Positions 31,933-43,715 of a DNA stretch of 64,000 nt are shown here, piece after piece. The first letter of the stretch is position 1; each line of letters opens with the position of its first letter. Source of the DNA: Chrysoperla carnea (lineage: Eukaryota > Arthropoda > Insecta > Neuroptera > Chrysopidae); NCBI RefSeq assembly GCF_905475395.1, contig NC_058339.1, positions 77,900,520 to 77,964,519 on the forward strand, read 5' to 3'. The position numbers were made by a program, and so were the translations under genes. The notes beneath the pieces were generated by a model. It searched no databases. It saw nothing but the letters and a program-made list of their open reading frames with translations, and was not told where the DNA came from.

Positions 31933-32293
31933 AGACGATGTAAGGTCGATCTTCATTCAACCAGATGAGGTATATTTTCTATGAAACTTTATTGATTTTT
32001 TAACACTCCTATCATAGTTTTTCTATAGAAAACTGTTCATGGCTACTACATCGATTTATTGAAGCAATTGAAAATGGTATCAGAAGAAAGATAATTTAAT
32101 TACAAAAAAATGGTATAGGCTTGCCTTCAAAACAGTTCATGGAAAAAATTGATTAAAATTAGTTTAATTCAAAATAGCTATGAACACTTTTCGATCGAAA
32201 AAATATGATAGGAGTGTTTAAAAACCAATAAAACTTCATAAAAATATGTCTCCTCTGGTTATCAGATGGATGAAGATTGACCTTACATCGTCT
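31933..32293. mobile_element. Foldback/MITE element, 361 bp, arms ~120 bp
   Basis: AGACGATGTAAGGTCGATCT at 31933 is mirrored at the right end (32274-32293). The arms continue through ATATTTTCTATGAAACTTTATTG / CAATAAAACTTCATAAAAATAT and AACACTCCTATCATA / TATGATAGGAGTGTT to AACTGTTCATGGCTA / TAGCTATGAACACTT. The central spacer is about 125 bases and contains CAGTTCATGG again. No coding region; target duplication not identified. Confidence 0.85.
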
Positions 32294-32948
32294 CTTGTAC
32301 TATATACCACGAAGAAGATACGGGTTCTTTGAAGGAGGAAATTGTTTATGCTATTTTCATGAAGATGCAATGTTATTGATAGAAATTTCGTGTTTTTGGC
32401 GGCAAAAAGTATATATAAGTAAAAATGTTTTTGTAATTCACGTCATCGAAAATTATCATTGGCTATGCAAGATACAACATGAGATTTATGATATCACCGT
32501 ATTAGTAAGTAATAACAAATTGGAACAAATGTTGCCAAAATTCCAAAGTAGGTAATTGAAACAATTTCAAAATTTTGATCTGAAAACATTGATTGAATCA
32601 TTTACTTAAAAATAATAATAAGTCATTAAGAGAATGAATTTGTAATGACTTTGTACTTACAAAAAACTAAACTAATAACAAATTAACTGATATGAAGATC
32701 TGCCAAAATTCCACAAATGTTGTAATCGCGGTGGTTATAAGTTTTATATGTGAATCACACCTACACACGTGTGTTTTCTTACGTTATTTTTTTTTACTAT
32801 TTACAAATTTCTACGTTATAACATAGTGGGGCCAGAGACCTCCCACATGTTTTCTCAGTCAAAATGTTTTTTAGTGTACAATCAAAAAAGTTTTGTTTTA
32901 ATGCCAATTTAATTGAATAAAAACAATTTTTTCTATAAAATATTTGTT
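32294..32948. other. Stretch without recognised features
   Basis: The 92-codon plus frame 32277-32555 begins inside the right arm of the foldback element and continues through AT-rich sequence; I see no domain and do not call it a gene. Confidence 0.4.
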
Positions 32949-33360
32949 ACTAGCTTGATACCCGCCAGCTTCACTGGGCTTAAAAGTAAATACCACCACT
33001 TTATAGCCTCCACCTCTCTTGATCTCATTTATCCTCCTTCTATAACACACGAAGGGATTGTTTTACAAAGCTAAAATATTTACACAGTTGTCAATTTTTT
33101 TTGAGTATAAAAAAAACATAATTCATTGAATATATCAGAAAAGATGGCCTTGAATTGTTTGACATTTACTATTTTAAATTTTTACATAAATCTGCAATTT
33201 ATTATTCAAAATGATGTTAATAGATGGAGCATTTATAAATTATAGTTCATGTGTTATTCTGGTGTATGAGCTATATTGTTGTACAGATTCATTAAAATCC
33301 ATTCGCTAGCGTGAAAGCGTAACAAACAAACAAACATCCTTACTTTCACATTTATAATAT
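32949..33360 (+). mobile_element. Dispersed element family D, copy 1
   Basis: It begins ACTAGCTTGATACCCGCCAG, includes TTCACTGGGCTTAAAA and CACCTCTCTTGATCTC, and ends with AACAAACAAACAAACATCC plus TTTCACATTTATAATATACTAG. The ACTAG...CTAG ends and the (CAAA)n block near one end are familiar from short dispersed elements in insect genomes; I cannot name the class with confidence. A second copy starts directly after it. Confidence 0.65.
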
Positions 33361-33545
33361 ACTAGCCTGATATCCGCCGGTTCACTGGGCTTAATAGCAA
33401 AAAAACACTACTTAATCCACCTCACTTGATGTGCCCAGTTTTAAATTTTTTTTAAATGTAAAATAGTCATAGTTCATTGAGTATATCAGAAAAGTTGGCC
33501 ATCAATGGTTTGACATTTACTATGTTCAATTTTTAAGTTTGCCAG
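33361..33545 (+). mobile_element. Dispersed element family D, copy 2 (truncated, head-to-tail)
   Basis: ACTAGCCTGATATCCGCCGG at 33361 restarts the same sequence immediately after copy 1. It runs through TTCACTGGGCTTAATAGC, CATAGTTCATTGAGTATATCAGAAAAG and TTTGACATTTACTATG, then diverges. Confidence 0.65.
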
Positions 33546-34189
33546 AAACTTTATTGTTTTTATGATTTATCGTTTTGCAGCATTTAGGAGGTTAGCGAAA
33601 TTTAATTGTTAATAAAAATTCTTGAAAATATATAAGTCATTAATTTTTAATATACAGTATGTCTAAGTAAGGCGGCATCATATGGAAAACTTCTTATTTT
33701 AAAACAAATAATAAAAAAGATTTCCATATAATAGCGACTTACTCGGACACACTGTCTACATAATAGGCAATAAATTTTGAGATTATTAGTTCCTTCCTGA
33801 AATCTAACTACGATTGTATTTCTCATTAAATTACCACACCTCACCAAATTATACCAACTTTTCCCTTTTTCAAATTTTACCTTCAAAAACTTAAAAATTA
33901 AAAGATGTTACTTTAAAAAAAAAAATAAATAAATAAAACTATCATAATTTCCGGAATACATAAAAAAAAATGAATACTAACAACTTCCCATTTATAATAA
34001 TGAGAAATTTAATCAGTTTTTGTACAAGAATTATAAAAAATAATTGAAAGTGTAAGTTACTAACACTTAGCGGCAACAATCTATGAATATTCATAGCACA
34101 AATCATATATGCAAGTTGGATATGTAAAATATATTATTGGACTGGAAATACATTTGCTTCGTTATAACTAGGTATTGAAAAAAGTAGTA
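33546..34189. other. AT-rich stretch, no feature recognised
   Basis: The minus frame 33647-33886 has no recognisable domain. Nothing else was noted. Confidence 0.4.
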
Positions 34190-34290
34190 GCCGGGGATGG
34201 ACCAACCCTTTTTTCGGTATCACAAAGGACCTTATGGCCTAAGTGTGTCCCACTCCAGCCACTCTAACTTAGCCTAACCTAACTAGTTAT
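34190..34290 (+). pseudogene. Possible LINE 3' end with AACCT-type tail
   Basis: A less AT-rich block ends TCTAACTTAGCCTAACCTAA, i.e. short AACCT-type repeats. One frame reads GWTNPFFGITKDLMA and stops, as at the end of an insect LINE ORF2 followed by a short 3' UTR. It is too short for certainty; a telomere-like (TTAGG)n fragment is an alternative for the tail. Confidence 0.35.
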
Positions 34291-35325
34291 TGAACATTAT
34301 TTTGTTCTGCCTGTTTAAATAACCACTAAAATGTTCATTTTAGTTGTTTAAGGACAGCAGGCTTTAGGAAATGTACCCAAAAAATCTTTGCGAATTAAGT
34401 TCAATAGTCGTTTCGATGGAAAAAAGGCGATTTGATCTTTATCTGCTATTTGGTTCTGTTTCATAATTATAGAATTCAAGAAAAATTTACTGCAATATTA
34501 AAAGTTTGTGTTCTTCTAAGTGATCCACTTTAGTAAACCAACTGATGGCTACTCTTAAAGTTCTTATTAGTTCCACCTTTTGTATAACTTGTAGTGATTT
34601 CATATTTTCAAGTAGCAAATGTATCGCCAGCTTTATAAGTATAATTGTTGGATATGCAGCAATCAAGTGAACAATATTTATTTTTTTTGAGTTCAATGAT
34701 TTCTCATTACAGTTTTATAGTTCGGTTGCGCTCGTTATCAACAAGGAAATATCAATTTTGAAAAAAAAGTGAATTTAATTATTTATAATTATGAAATTAA
34801 AATAATTTTAAATTCAATGTTTATATTTTCAAGAAAAAAAAAACGATGTTATCACAAATTTATGTTAAATATTTTGAACAATATTATGTAATATTCAAAT
34901 CAAAATATAATTAGACACGAACAATTAAAAAATTATTTTTCGAAATATTGTATTTAAATGAAAAATCAAAAAATTCCTTGTTATTAAATTTTAGAAGAAA
35001 TTAACACAATTTTGCTGTAACACTGTAAAGTTTTTTTTACTTTAGTCATGTTTTCCGGGTACTCCAGAAGGAATAAATTTTCCTATTGTATTTAAATATG
35101 TTTGTTTTTTTTGGTACAATCTAACATGTTTAACATTGAGAGTGTACTGGAGAAAACTATATTTGAGGGTGATCATAAGCATATCATAATTACCATCATC
35201 TCAAAGAATTTCTCTCAAATAATCATCTCTTAGAATTTCTCACATCTTTCTGAGATTTGTGAGATTTTTTTAAAAATTTTGTTGCAATCACTAACAATAA
35301 CAAGTGAAATTTACAAAATTTAAAA
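34291..35325. other. 1 kb AT-rich, no feature recognised
   Basis: No supported gene; the minus frame 34487-34696 shows no domain. Confidence 0.4.
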
Positions 35326-35655
35326 ACCCCCGAAAAATGTTTTGGATATAGAACCTTAAGCTCGTATTAGAAACATAGCTAGGAACACTCTTTATTAAAT
35401 TACGTGGTTCCTTATAGTCTTCTCCAAACTAAACCGATTTTGAAGATAATCGGCTTTTTTTTGAGCTGTTTCGCGTGCGGAACTCCAAACTCACACTTTA
35501 AACTTAGCCAAGAACACTTTACATTAAATAACTTTTAAACAAAACAAAAAAATCCAAATCGGTTAATCCGTTTAGGAGTTACGATGCCACAGGCAGGCCG
35601 ACAGACATAATGGTCAAACTTATAACGACCCTGCTTTTAGTTTGGGGATCAAAAG
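35326..35655 (+). repeat. Dispersed repeat family C, copy 1
   Basis: It contains AAACCGATTTTGAAGATAATCGG, AACACTTTACATTAAATAAC, AATCGGTTAATCCGTTTAGGAG and CAGGCCGACAGACA. The same blocks, inverted or direct, occur at 40520-40830, 44915-45080 and 61700-61980. No coding region. Confidence 0.65.
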
Positions 35656-37120
35656 TGATGTAAAAGTATAGTTACAATAATTTTAATTGAATGTTCACCA
35701 AAAAAGTTAAACATTCTTGAAATTAAACTGGGCCGTTCATACTCCCGTTACTTGGTAAGATAATTCTTCGGTGTGCTTAATCTTCGATAATTTTCAGTTT
35801 TTGTCATTCGGTAATTGCTTAGTAATTTGAAATGAAAATGCTTGACGTAATTTACCTTCCAGAGAAAATCAATCAATACAGATTTTTCCTTCCCCGCTCG
35901 TTTACTTTTTGATTTTATAAATTAACTTTTGGCCTTTTTTAAGAGAACTGCGCGTGGAATCTAAAACCAATGGAGTTTCTTCCTAAAAATAAAAGACGAC
36001 ACGATAAAAAAATAAATTACTGGATTAAAGTAAAAACGTTTACTTGACTTGATGTTCGTATAACAAGTATATATTTTTGAATCAACGATCTCAATACTTA
36101 ATTCAAGAAAATAAATATTTGGCTGCTTGAACCAAGAAAATATTAACTTGCTACTGTTAATAACATATTTTTTTGCAACTTATACTTTTTTTTCAGGTGA
36201 AGGTTTGTTGAAAATTAATTATTTTTCTAACTTTGTAAACAGACGCTTGGCATTCTTAAAAGAATTTTACCATCCAAGATCAAATTCAATGCCGACACTT
36301 GTAATAATTAAGATACTTTAAAAGCGGAAGTTACATGAACGTGAGAAAATCGACAAAATCAACTTAAATTTAAAAAAAAAAAAAACATTTAATTGTTTTC
36401 TCCTGAAGTTTAAACTAACTAAACTACCTACTAAGCATGTTAGTTGAACATGACTCTAAAACATAGTGCATAGGTATAAAAATAAACGTAGGTAATGGTT
36501 AGATACAAAATGAATGCTATTATTTTGAATGTCCATGACATGATATCGTTTGTTATTTGTTATATAATAACAACAAATATAAATAAATAATAATGTTATT
36601 ACATTACATACATAAATAACAAACTTTAACTAATAACAATAATAATTGTTTATGAAGATGCATCATGATATGTTACAAACATAGATCTAAATCATGAATC
36701 CTGTTTGGTTTAACAAAATTACTAATGGGAAAATATATAATTTTTCTATTCGATTACCTTTGTCTAATACTACAGGTTATGTAGAAGCTAGTTACTCTTG
36801 TCCATAATGCACTAAATTACAGGAGTTATTTTTTTTATTTAAATAGGTTCAATATCACGTACTGAATTGAAATGCACAAAATAAGCACAAAAATGTGCAG
36901 GGGAAGGCCTCCTTGAATCCTTTGACTTCTTAAATATTATCGGATAGGTTTAATATATAATTTGAATCAACAGACTTACTATATGAAGCTGAATACAAAT
37001 TTTCAACACTATCTCATAAAGTTTTTGAGAAAAAATTAACTTAAGTTTCTTAGTAATTTGGACCCTCATGGGAAAACAAAATTAAAATAATGTTTCAAAA
37101 AATAATTTTTTTTTTATAAG
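35656..37120. other. 1.5 kb AT-rich, no feature recognised
   Basis: The plus frame 36127-36321 is A/T-driven. No element ends were found. Confidence 0.4.
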
Positions 37121-37124
37121 GAAA

Positions 37125-37350
37125 AATATTTAATTTCAACTTTTATTCTATCTCTTATGGTTTAGAAGATGGGTTTTAGGGATTCAAGACCCAGTTGACC
37201 TATACAGTTCACAACGCTATAAAAATTTCAGCTCGATATCTTTTTTCGTGAGTTATCGTGCTGACGGAGAGACGGACGCATAAACAAAAAGGGCTTACAA
37301 ACTTGGGATTCAGATTAATATACTTTGAAATATTTCATATCTCTTTATAT
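37125..37350 (+). repeat. Dispersed repeat family A, diverged copy
   Basis: TTCTATCTCTTATGGTTTA, CCCAGTTGACCTATACAG, AACGCTATAAAAATTTCAGC, GAGTTATCGTGCTGAC and CTTACAAACTTGGGATTCAG follow family A order. The 5' third and part of the middle are missing. Confidence 0.65.
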
Positions 37351-37800
37351 TATAAATGCGAAAGTAAGCATGTTTGTTTGTTTGTTTGTCACGTTTCCAC
37401 GCTAAAACTATCGAATGGTTTTTAATGAAACTATACAGCAATATAGCTCATACTTCATTTAACACATGAGATATAATTTATAAAGATATATTAATAAAAA
37501 AAAAAAAATTAATTTAATTTGACATTACCATAAATTACAGATTTCAGTAAAAGTAGTCATTTGACATTACCATAAATTATAGATTTCTGTAAAAATAGTC
37601 ATTATAAAATATTTCACAGCCATCTTTTCTGATATACTCAATGAATAATTACTATTATAGATTTAAAAAAATAGAAAACCATGCATATATTATTTTACCT
37701 GTGTAAAACAATCTTTACCATTATTTCGAGTGTTATAGAAAGGGTATCAGCGAGAGCAATCAAACCCAGCGAAGCGGGTGGGTATTACTCTAGTATAGGG
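37351..37800 (-). mobile_element. Dispersed element family D, copy 3 (minus orientation)
   Basis: Reverse-complement relative of 32949-33360. It starts TTTATATTATAAATGCGAAAGTA with a (TTTG)n block, includes CACGCTAAAACTATCGAATGG, and ends CCCAGCGAAGCGGGTGGGTATTACTCTAGTATA. Part of its centre (TTTGACATTACCATAAATTA) is duplicated in tandem at about 37520 and 37560. It abuts the end of the family A copy. Confidence 0.7.
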
Positions 37801-38544
37801 TATAAAAATAGCTGTTTTAATGGTCGAATCATTCCCTAGACCAGTGCACTATGAAAAAATTTCTTAAGAAGAATAATTTAACATATAATTTAGTTAGCAA
37901 TCGCGGTTTCAGAAAAGAATCGATGAATTTGAAATAAAAAATTTCTCAAAGTGTATATTACAATGCCTATAATTTTTACAATAACATGTAATAATTTATA
38001 AATAATTTAAAATTAATTTTCAATTGCCAACGACCTTAAAACATCGAGTACAAGTAATAACTATACATTTATACAGTAAGTATGTGTGAAGTTTGTATAA
38101 CATTTCTCCATAAATCATAGATATTAATGGAGCCTGAGGTAGGTTTAACCGATAATAACTGCATATGTTTATTATTTAAAGCTATAATTGACTTTATGCC
38201 ACCAATGGCATTTCAAAACATATTATTGAAAATTTCCAATTGTTGTTCTCACATTTGTGTCGGATTCGTTCCGAAAAGTGTGTTAGTTTTGATTAGAATG
38301 CGAGGAAATTTTCGTGACTGCGTGGATAATATATCGAAAAATAGTTCTCTTACTTTCGAACTAGCTGCTATTTTTTCGGGTGTGTCTTATTCTCTCAATT
38401 AATTTCATGATAGAAATGAACATTGGAAAACGTTAGCGTTAGATATTAAGGGTTGCCAATAACGAAAGAGTTGAAATGAAGACACGAATTTCTAAAAAAA
38501 CATAGCAATAATTTAAGGACGTTACAAAAAAAAAAAAAAAAAAA
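37801..38544. other. AT-rich stretch with unsupported ORF
   Basis: The 91-codon plus frame 38127-38402 (MEPEVGLTDNNCICLL...) shows no recognisable domain and no supporting splice or promoter context. A poly(A) run lies at 38526-38544. Confidence 0.4.
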
Positions 38545-39035
38545 TATGTGTATGAAAATGTTTGAGACCTACGTTTCAAATTTTTAGAGTGGATTCTGTT
38601 AGAAAATTATACGAAAATTAAGAGTAAAATTGTTCAATATATACCATAGTTTAGAAATATTGATGCCTTAAGATTTAGAGAATATCACTTATCGAAGAAA
38701 TAACGCACAAGTGCATGCAATTTCATCACTTTAAATGTATTTGATAGAAAAACGAGTGCCGCTTACTATAATTTTCTTTATAAGAAAATATTTGTTATGG
38801 TTTTAACAAATGAATAAAAGTTTTATAACTTATTCTTAAGAAAATAAGCCTGGTTGCATAATAAAGCATACCTTTAAAAAACATTTCAATATAGGATTTA
38901 TTTGTTAAAAATTTAATAGCTCCAATCTATAAATTTAACACCGTAAGGGGTCCTAAAAAATTTACCTACTCATAAAGGGCAATAGTGAGAATGCATATAC
39001 ACGATTTAAAGATGGTCTTAAGGACACGTGATTTT
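38545..39035 (+). repeat. Dispersed repeat family B, long copy
   Basis: It begins just after a poly(A) run, GTATGAAAATGTTTGAGACC, and aligns with 9010-9500 through GTGGATTCTGTTAGAA, ATTTCATCACTTTAAATGTA, TTATTCTTAAGAAAATA, AAAGCATACCTTTAAAAAACA, CACCGTAAGGGGTCC and GGACACGTGATTTTTT. Confidence 0.75.
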
Positions 39036-40515
39036 TTCGGTTCATAAAATATTGACAAAGGCTTGCAAATAGTCAGGTAAGATTAAGAACCTTAAAAATT
39101 AAAAATTCATTTTCGATATGTAATAATCGACGCGGATTATTTTCAATTGCCAAGATATTTTAGTCAACACTGAAAAATTTTTAGTATCCGTGGATCAAGA
39201 TCCAGAAAAAATGGCTCGCATATGTCATACAATATAGGTACCGTTATTAACAGAATGACATTTTGATGTATTTTAATAGTAATTTTGTAATTAAAAATTA
39301 TATTAAAAAATTTGGAACTATCGTCAAAAAACGATTTGTCAACTTTGTTGTTCAACAATAAATGAAGCATACAATATTTTATGTGTTTAACATAGAAATT
39401 ATTGTACTTCCCTAAAAATGCTTTCAAAGGATTTTCAACACAAAATAATACAAAACAAATTACTCAGATGGAAATTGTTTTAAATAATACTTCATCAAGT
39501 TTTTTACATAATTACTAAACTCTACTTTTCTTTTAAGCTTTCCAACTTTGTGAAAAGTCATGTAAAACATAATATTATGTCGCATAAACAAGGGGAAAAT
39601 TGTAAGGTTAATAACCTGTATATTTTCCGTTCCGTATGATTATTACATCAGACAATTGCAATAAGCTTGCCTAAGTATTGATGCGTATTTTATTATACAG
39701 AAAAAAATAAATTTATCAACCCTCTAGTGATTTTCTGTCAGGGCAAATTACAAAGAAATTTTCCTGTATCATGTTTTATTCCAATTAAAATTTCCCCTAT
39801 TGGTTTTTCCTCTATTTATTTTATTGTAATGCATTTTTTCTTGTGTAAGGTTATGAGATAAGTTTTTTTTACCCTTCGTAATAAATTGTGCAATGGATAG
39901 TACTTATATTTTTACCAGGTATTTTCTTCAAAACTGGATATTTTCTAATCAAGACGACCTCCTTGAAATACAAAATTCGTTATAAATTACGAAAATTTGA
40001 AACTTTCTTTGAAAAAATTGGCCAAAACTCGTGGGTGAGACTGGAAATATCGAAATTGTAGATATCACTCTACTTAGTTAAAGGACGTCATATTCCTCTA
40101 ATGCTCACGATTAAAAAATATTGTATAGACATGACTAAAGTGATGTCAATATCATGATCTAAGAAGAGTCAAGGACCCCTCATTTCTATTTTAAATGACC
40201 CGACCTTAACCAATTCTACTCTCGTTAACTGTGATTGTAAATTTTTTTTCAATTATCTTGTCAATAAAACTTTTTAACTTCATTAATCAACTCAGTCAAT
40301 CAACATCAATATTGTTTTCAATCGACTTAAAAAATTTTTATAGTCTGAGGTTATCTCTCGGAAATATGTTTCGTATTTAAAGATATTTATTTTTAAATGA
40401 GTTTCGGTAAAAATTATAAGGATGAAAATTGAAAACAAGTAGAGCCATGACCAAACTAACATAATTTACTGATTTTTTCAGGAAAAGAAAGCATTTTTCT
40501 AAGTTAATTCTTTTA
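39036..40515. other. 1.5 kb AT-rich, no feature recognised
   Basis: No supported gene; the minus frame 39164-39427 is A/T-driven. Confidence 0.4.
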
Positions 40516-40519
40516 GTTT

Positions 40520-40830
40520 TAACTCTCGAACCAAAAAAAGTGATGTTATAAGTTTGACCGCTATGTGTGTGTCGGTCTGTAGGGCCTAAGCGGATGAACC
40601 GATTTTAATTTTTTTTGTTTCGTTTGAAAGGTAATTTAATGGACAGTGTTTTTTGCTATGTTTTAAGTGCGAGTTTATTGTTCCGTACCCAAACCAACTA
40701 AAAAATAAGCGATGATCTTCAAAATCGGTTCAGCTTGAAGAAGGCTTTAATGAAAAAGGTAATTTAATAAAGAGGGTTATTAGATACTTGCCAAGTGCGA
40801 GCTTAGGGTTCCGTACCCGAAAAATCTATT
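40520..40830 (-). repeat. Dispersed repeat family C, copy 2
   Basis: Reverse orientation to copy 1: GTTATAAGTTTGACCGCTATG, GCGGATGAACCGATTTTAATT, TTCCGTACCCAAACC, CTTCAAAATCGGTTCAGC and a terminal GGGTTCCGTACCCGAAAAA. Confidence 0.65.
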
Positions 40831-40904
40831 TTGGGCTTTTTAAATTTTTTTCCATCTAATTAATCATTGGAATTTTAACGTATTGTCAACGGCAAAAAAA
40901 CTTA

Positions 40905-41020
40905 AAACTCATTACGTTAAAATTAAAAAAAAATCTGATGAAGAGCTTTATAAATATCTTAATTAAAAAGTTAAACACGAAAATTTTTGTCTGCCAAGAC
41001 GGACAGAGTCAAAAGCGGGT
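40905..41020 (+). repeat. Dispersed repeat family J, copy 1
   Basis: ACGTTAAAATTAAAAAAAAATCTGATGAAGAG ... ATATCTTAATTAAAAAG ... CGAAAATTTTTGTCTGCCAAGACGGACAGAG-type order is repeated in reverse complement at 48838-48955. Confidence 0.65.
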
Positions 41021-42000
41021 TATTTATTCTGATCAACCTTAATAACTTTTTCTGGAAATTTCGACAAAAATAGTGTTTTTTCAACGATAATTCTCTTAGC
41101 TTTTAGGATAGTATACAGTCACTTCAAAAGCCGCTTTATATACGAATGTGCAATAACTACGAAACATGTCTGATCAACCTGGAATCGTTAGCTTTTCAAA
41201 TTTTTAAGATTAAAATGTCAATCCATGTCAATGTCAATCTCAATTGTCTATTGGAGTTCTAGGGATGACTATACTTTTTTCGTCCGTACTGGAATAAATT
41301 TTTAGTCTGCATTATTCAGAACTTCCTAGCTCCGTTCGACACCTAATAAGATGTCATTGACCAACGTTTTTAAGTCAGTTTTATTTTGTAGTTATTGCAT
41401 AGGTAATTTTATAGGTATTGCATATATAATAAATATCATAAATCCATAACGCAGTTATAAGTATGTTAATTTAATATAATGCCATGTCAGCCAGTGTCTA
41501 TTACTGTAAACTTGATTGTCGATGAACATGTCAAAGGTCTAACTTTATTTAACTATAAACAAGTTCATATTTTCACATATGCTGGCTTGGTTGGGTTCTA
41601 TTACTTAATTTATAGCAACAATCATTTTGCAATGAACTTTTATGATGATATCTTGTTTTCTTACAATTATTGTAATTATTATTACCTTGCAAAAAACAGC
41701 AGGTTTACTGGTAATAATAATTCTATATCAAATTATTATTATAGTTCTAGAATTTATTTTGTAGGCGCACCTATTATTTTACAATAAAAACCGTCTAGGT
41801 TGATTTGAAATAGGAAAAAAAACTTTAAATTAGCTAAAAAAACAAAATCTGTGAGAATTTAACTGTTACAAATTGTTGGCAAACTAATTATAATTAATTA
41901 ATTAGTAATAAAGTATGCAACAATAATGTAAAATATCAAACTTTAAATCTGTCTGTGACGGTACATATTGTATTGAAAAGTTTACTCTGTCTGCGACTGT
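41021..42000. other. Stretch with an unsupported ORF
   Basis: The 102-codon plus frame 41479-41787 starts at an ATG, is Tyr/Asn-rich and has no recognised domain. It lies in AT-rich DNA and is not supported as a gene. TGTCTGTGACGGTAC (about 41948) and TGTCTGCGACTGTAC (about 41988) form a short direct repeat. Confidence 0.4.
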
Positions 42001-42964
42001 ACCTTATTGTTTTTCAACTTTAGTTTTTTTTATTGCCACCAGTCGGTACACAAAAAACGCAGCTAACTAGATTCATGTTTAAGAACTATCTCTTTGAAAT
42101 TCGAACTGGCACAGCAACAACATGTTGGAATAATTAATCTAAATTATTTATTCCATCATGCCTTCACTTTATTTTTTAACACACCTTTAGTGTGTGGCAA
42201 TATAATTAAATTTATTAAATTTTAATATTTCTTTTTTTTAATTCTTAATAAGAATTTATATTTATTTGCAATACGACAATGTTATCAAATATTTTGTGAA
42301 ATGTCGTTTCTTTGAAAGACGCACAGTTTGAAGAGTGAAATAGACACTCTTCAATTATTTAAAATTGTGTAATTTAATATTGGTTTTTTCTACCTGTGTT
42401 TTTGTGACTTTTCGAATCTCATATGTGAGCACAGCCCCTTAAAAATGTAAATTAGGGAGCTGGATTCACAGTGATCGCAAGCTACATACAGGAAACTTTT
42501 ATTTTTAATTATATATTTTATATATAAGTTAATTTTTTTTCTAAATTCAAATCGTAAGATATTTTTTTCAAAACTTTGTATTTTGGTTTTAATTTCAACA
42601 TGTAAAATTCATGTAAGTGTAAAAACAAGGCTGATGCCTTGTGAATTTATATTTTTCTAAAGTATGTATACTCAAACAATTATATTTTTTTTTTGAATTA
42701 ATCAAATAAACAAACTTTATAGTTTTTGGTATTTTAAACGTAGACTTTTTTTTTTGTATTGTTAATACTTTCTGGGGGGTAATCGCCTTCGGCGTTATCT
42801 TTGGGCCTAGCACGCACTTTGATCTGTTTCGGTTTTATTTTCAGACCGGGATGTTTCCCTTTAGCGACACTGTTTAATATTTCTTTTCTTTTTTTTGGAT
42901 ATCGTAAATATTAATCCGAGTGTTCTGGGGGGTGCGAGGAATTTTGGCTGAGGCTTACTTCTTG

Positions 42965-42984
42965 TTCTCGACGCAAGTCGAGAA
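42965..42984 (+). other. Perfect GNRA-loop hairpin in the putative LTR
   Basis: TTCTCGAC-GCAA-GTCGAGAA: an 8 bp perfect stem closed by a GCAA tetraloop, about 90 bases before the primer binding site, hence in the expected leader RNA. Its function is unknown. Confidence 0.7.
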
Positions 42985-43071
42985 ACAATTAAGTATTTAA
43001 TTTGGGAAGAGTAAAAATACGTTTCTTTTTTTTTCTAATTACCTCACCAAAACATTAATTCCCGCATCACT

Positions 43072-43084
43072 TGGTAGCAGAGCG
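43072..43084 (+). promoter_or_regulatory. Primer binding site (tRNA-iMet-like)
   Basis: TGGTAGCAGAGCG: its first 11 bases match the complement of the animal initiator Met tRNA 3' end. Together with the following TT it shares TGGTARCAGAGCGTT with the element at 9953-14594. Confidence 0.75.
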
Positions 43085-43715
43085 TTAACTACCAATTTCG
43101 TTTACACCTTTTAGTTTTTGCGTTATATCTAGTTACATTACTTTAAAAAAATCTACGTTTAATTTTCTCTAAATTTTTTTTTTTGACTAGTAAAGTTTTC
43201 TTGTATGTAGTTTGTGGAATCACGTAAGTTGAATATTTTCGTATATAAATTTGAAATTTTGAAAAATTAAAAAATTTTTACGTAATATTGGATATTAATT
43301 AAAATAATATCTAATATTTTTTTTTTTTTTGGTATTTGTTCAAGGAATTGACATTATAAATCCAATTATATAACATTGACTAGTTTGAATTAATTAGATT
43401 TTGTTTTTGTCTTTTTACACATTTTATGTAATCTTAAAATATATTTCTATTTTGATTACTTTTATTGGTAACGTGTTTACGTTGTAAATCCAAATTTTAT
43501 TTCATAGTTTTTTTTGTATGTTTCTTTATTGGCTTTTTTAAAAAAACTTTTTTTTATTTACATGAATATTTATTTTGAAACAAGTTCATATTTCATCAAA
43601 ATTAATTCAAACGCTTGTAATTTTTACTTTGTTGAACTTTACTAATTTCTTTTTTTGTTTCGTTTCGTTAATTTTTTTTTTTGAGGAAATCGTATAAATA
43701 AAATAAAAGGGAAAA
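43085..43715 (+). other. AT-rich untranslated leader of the second LTR element
   Basis: About 630 bases, T-rich, between primer site and gag start. No structure or frame stands out. Confidence 0.5.

Noticed and set aside
33360..33545. CRISPR-like or satellite array from repeated CAAACAAACAAAC and ACTAG motifs
   Set aside because: Only two units of a dispersed element in tandem; no regular spacers, and the genome is eukaryotic.
34260..34290. Telomeric (TTAGG)n repeat
   Set aside because: Only about three imperfect units in an internal location; better explained as a LINE-type tail.
38127..38402. 91-codon plus ORF beginning MEPEVGLTDN
   Set aside because: No recognisable family, AT-rich context, no splice or promoter support.
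41479..41787. 102-codon Tyr/Asn-rich plus ORF
   Set aside because: Composition is what A/T-rich DNA gives by chance; no domain or repeat relationship.
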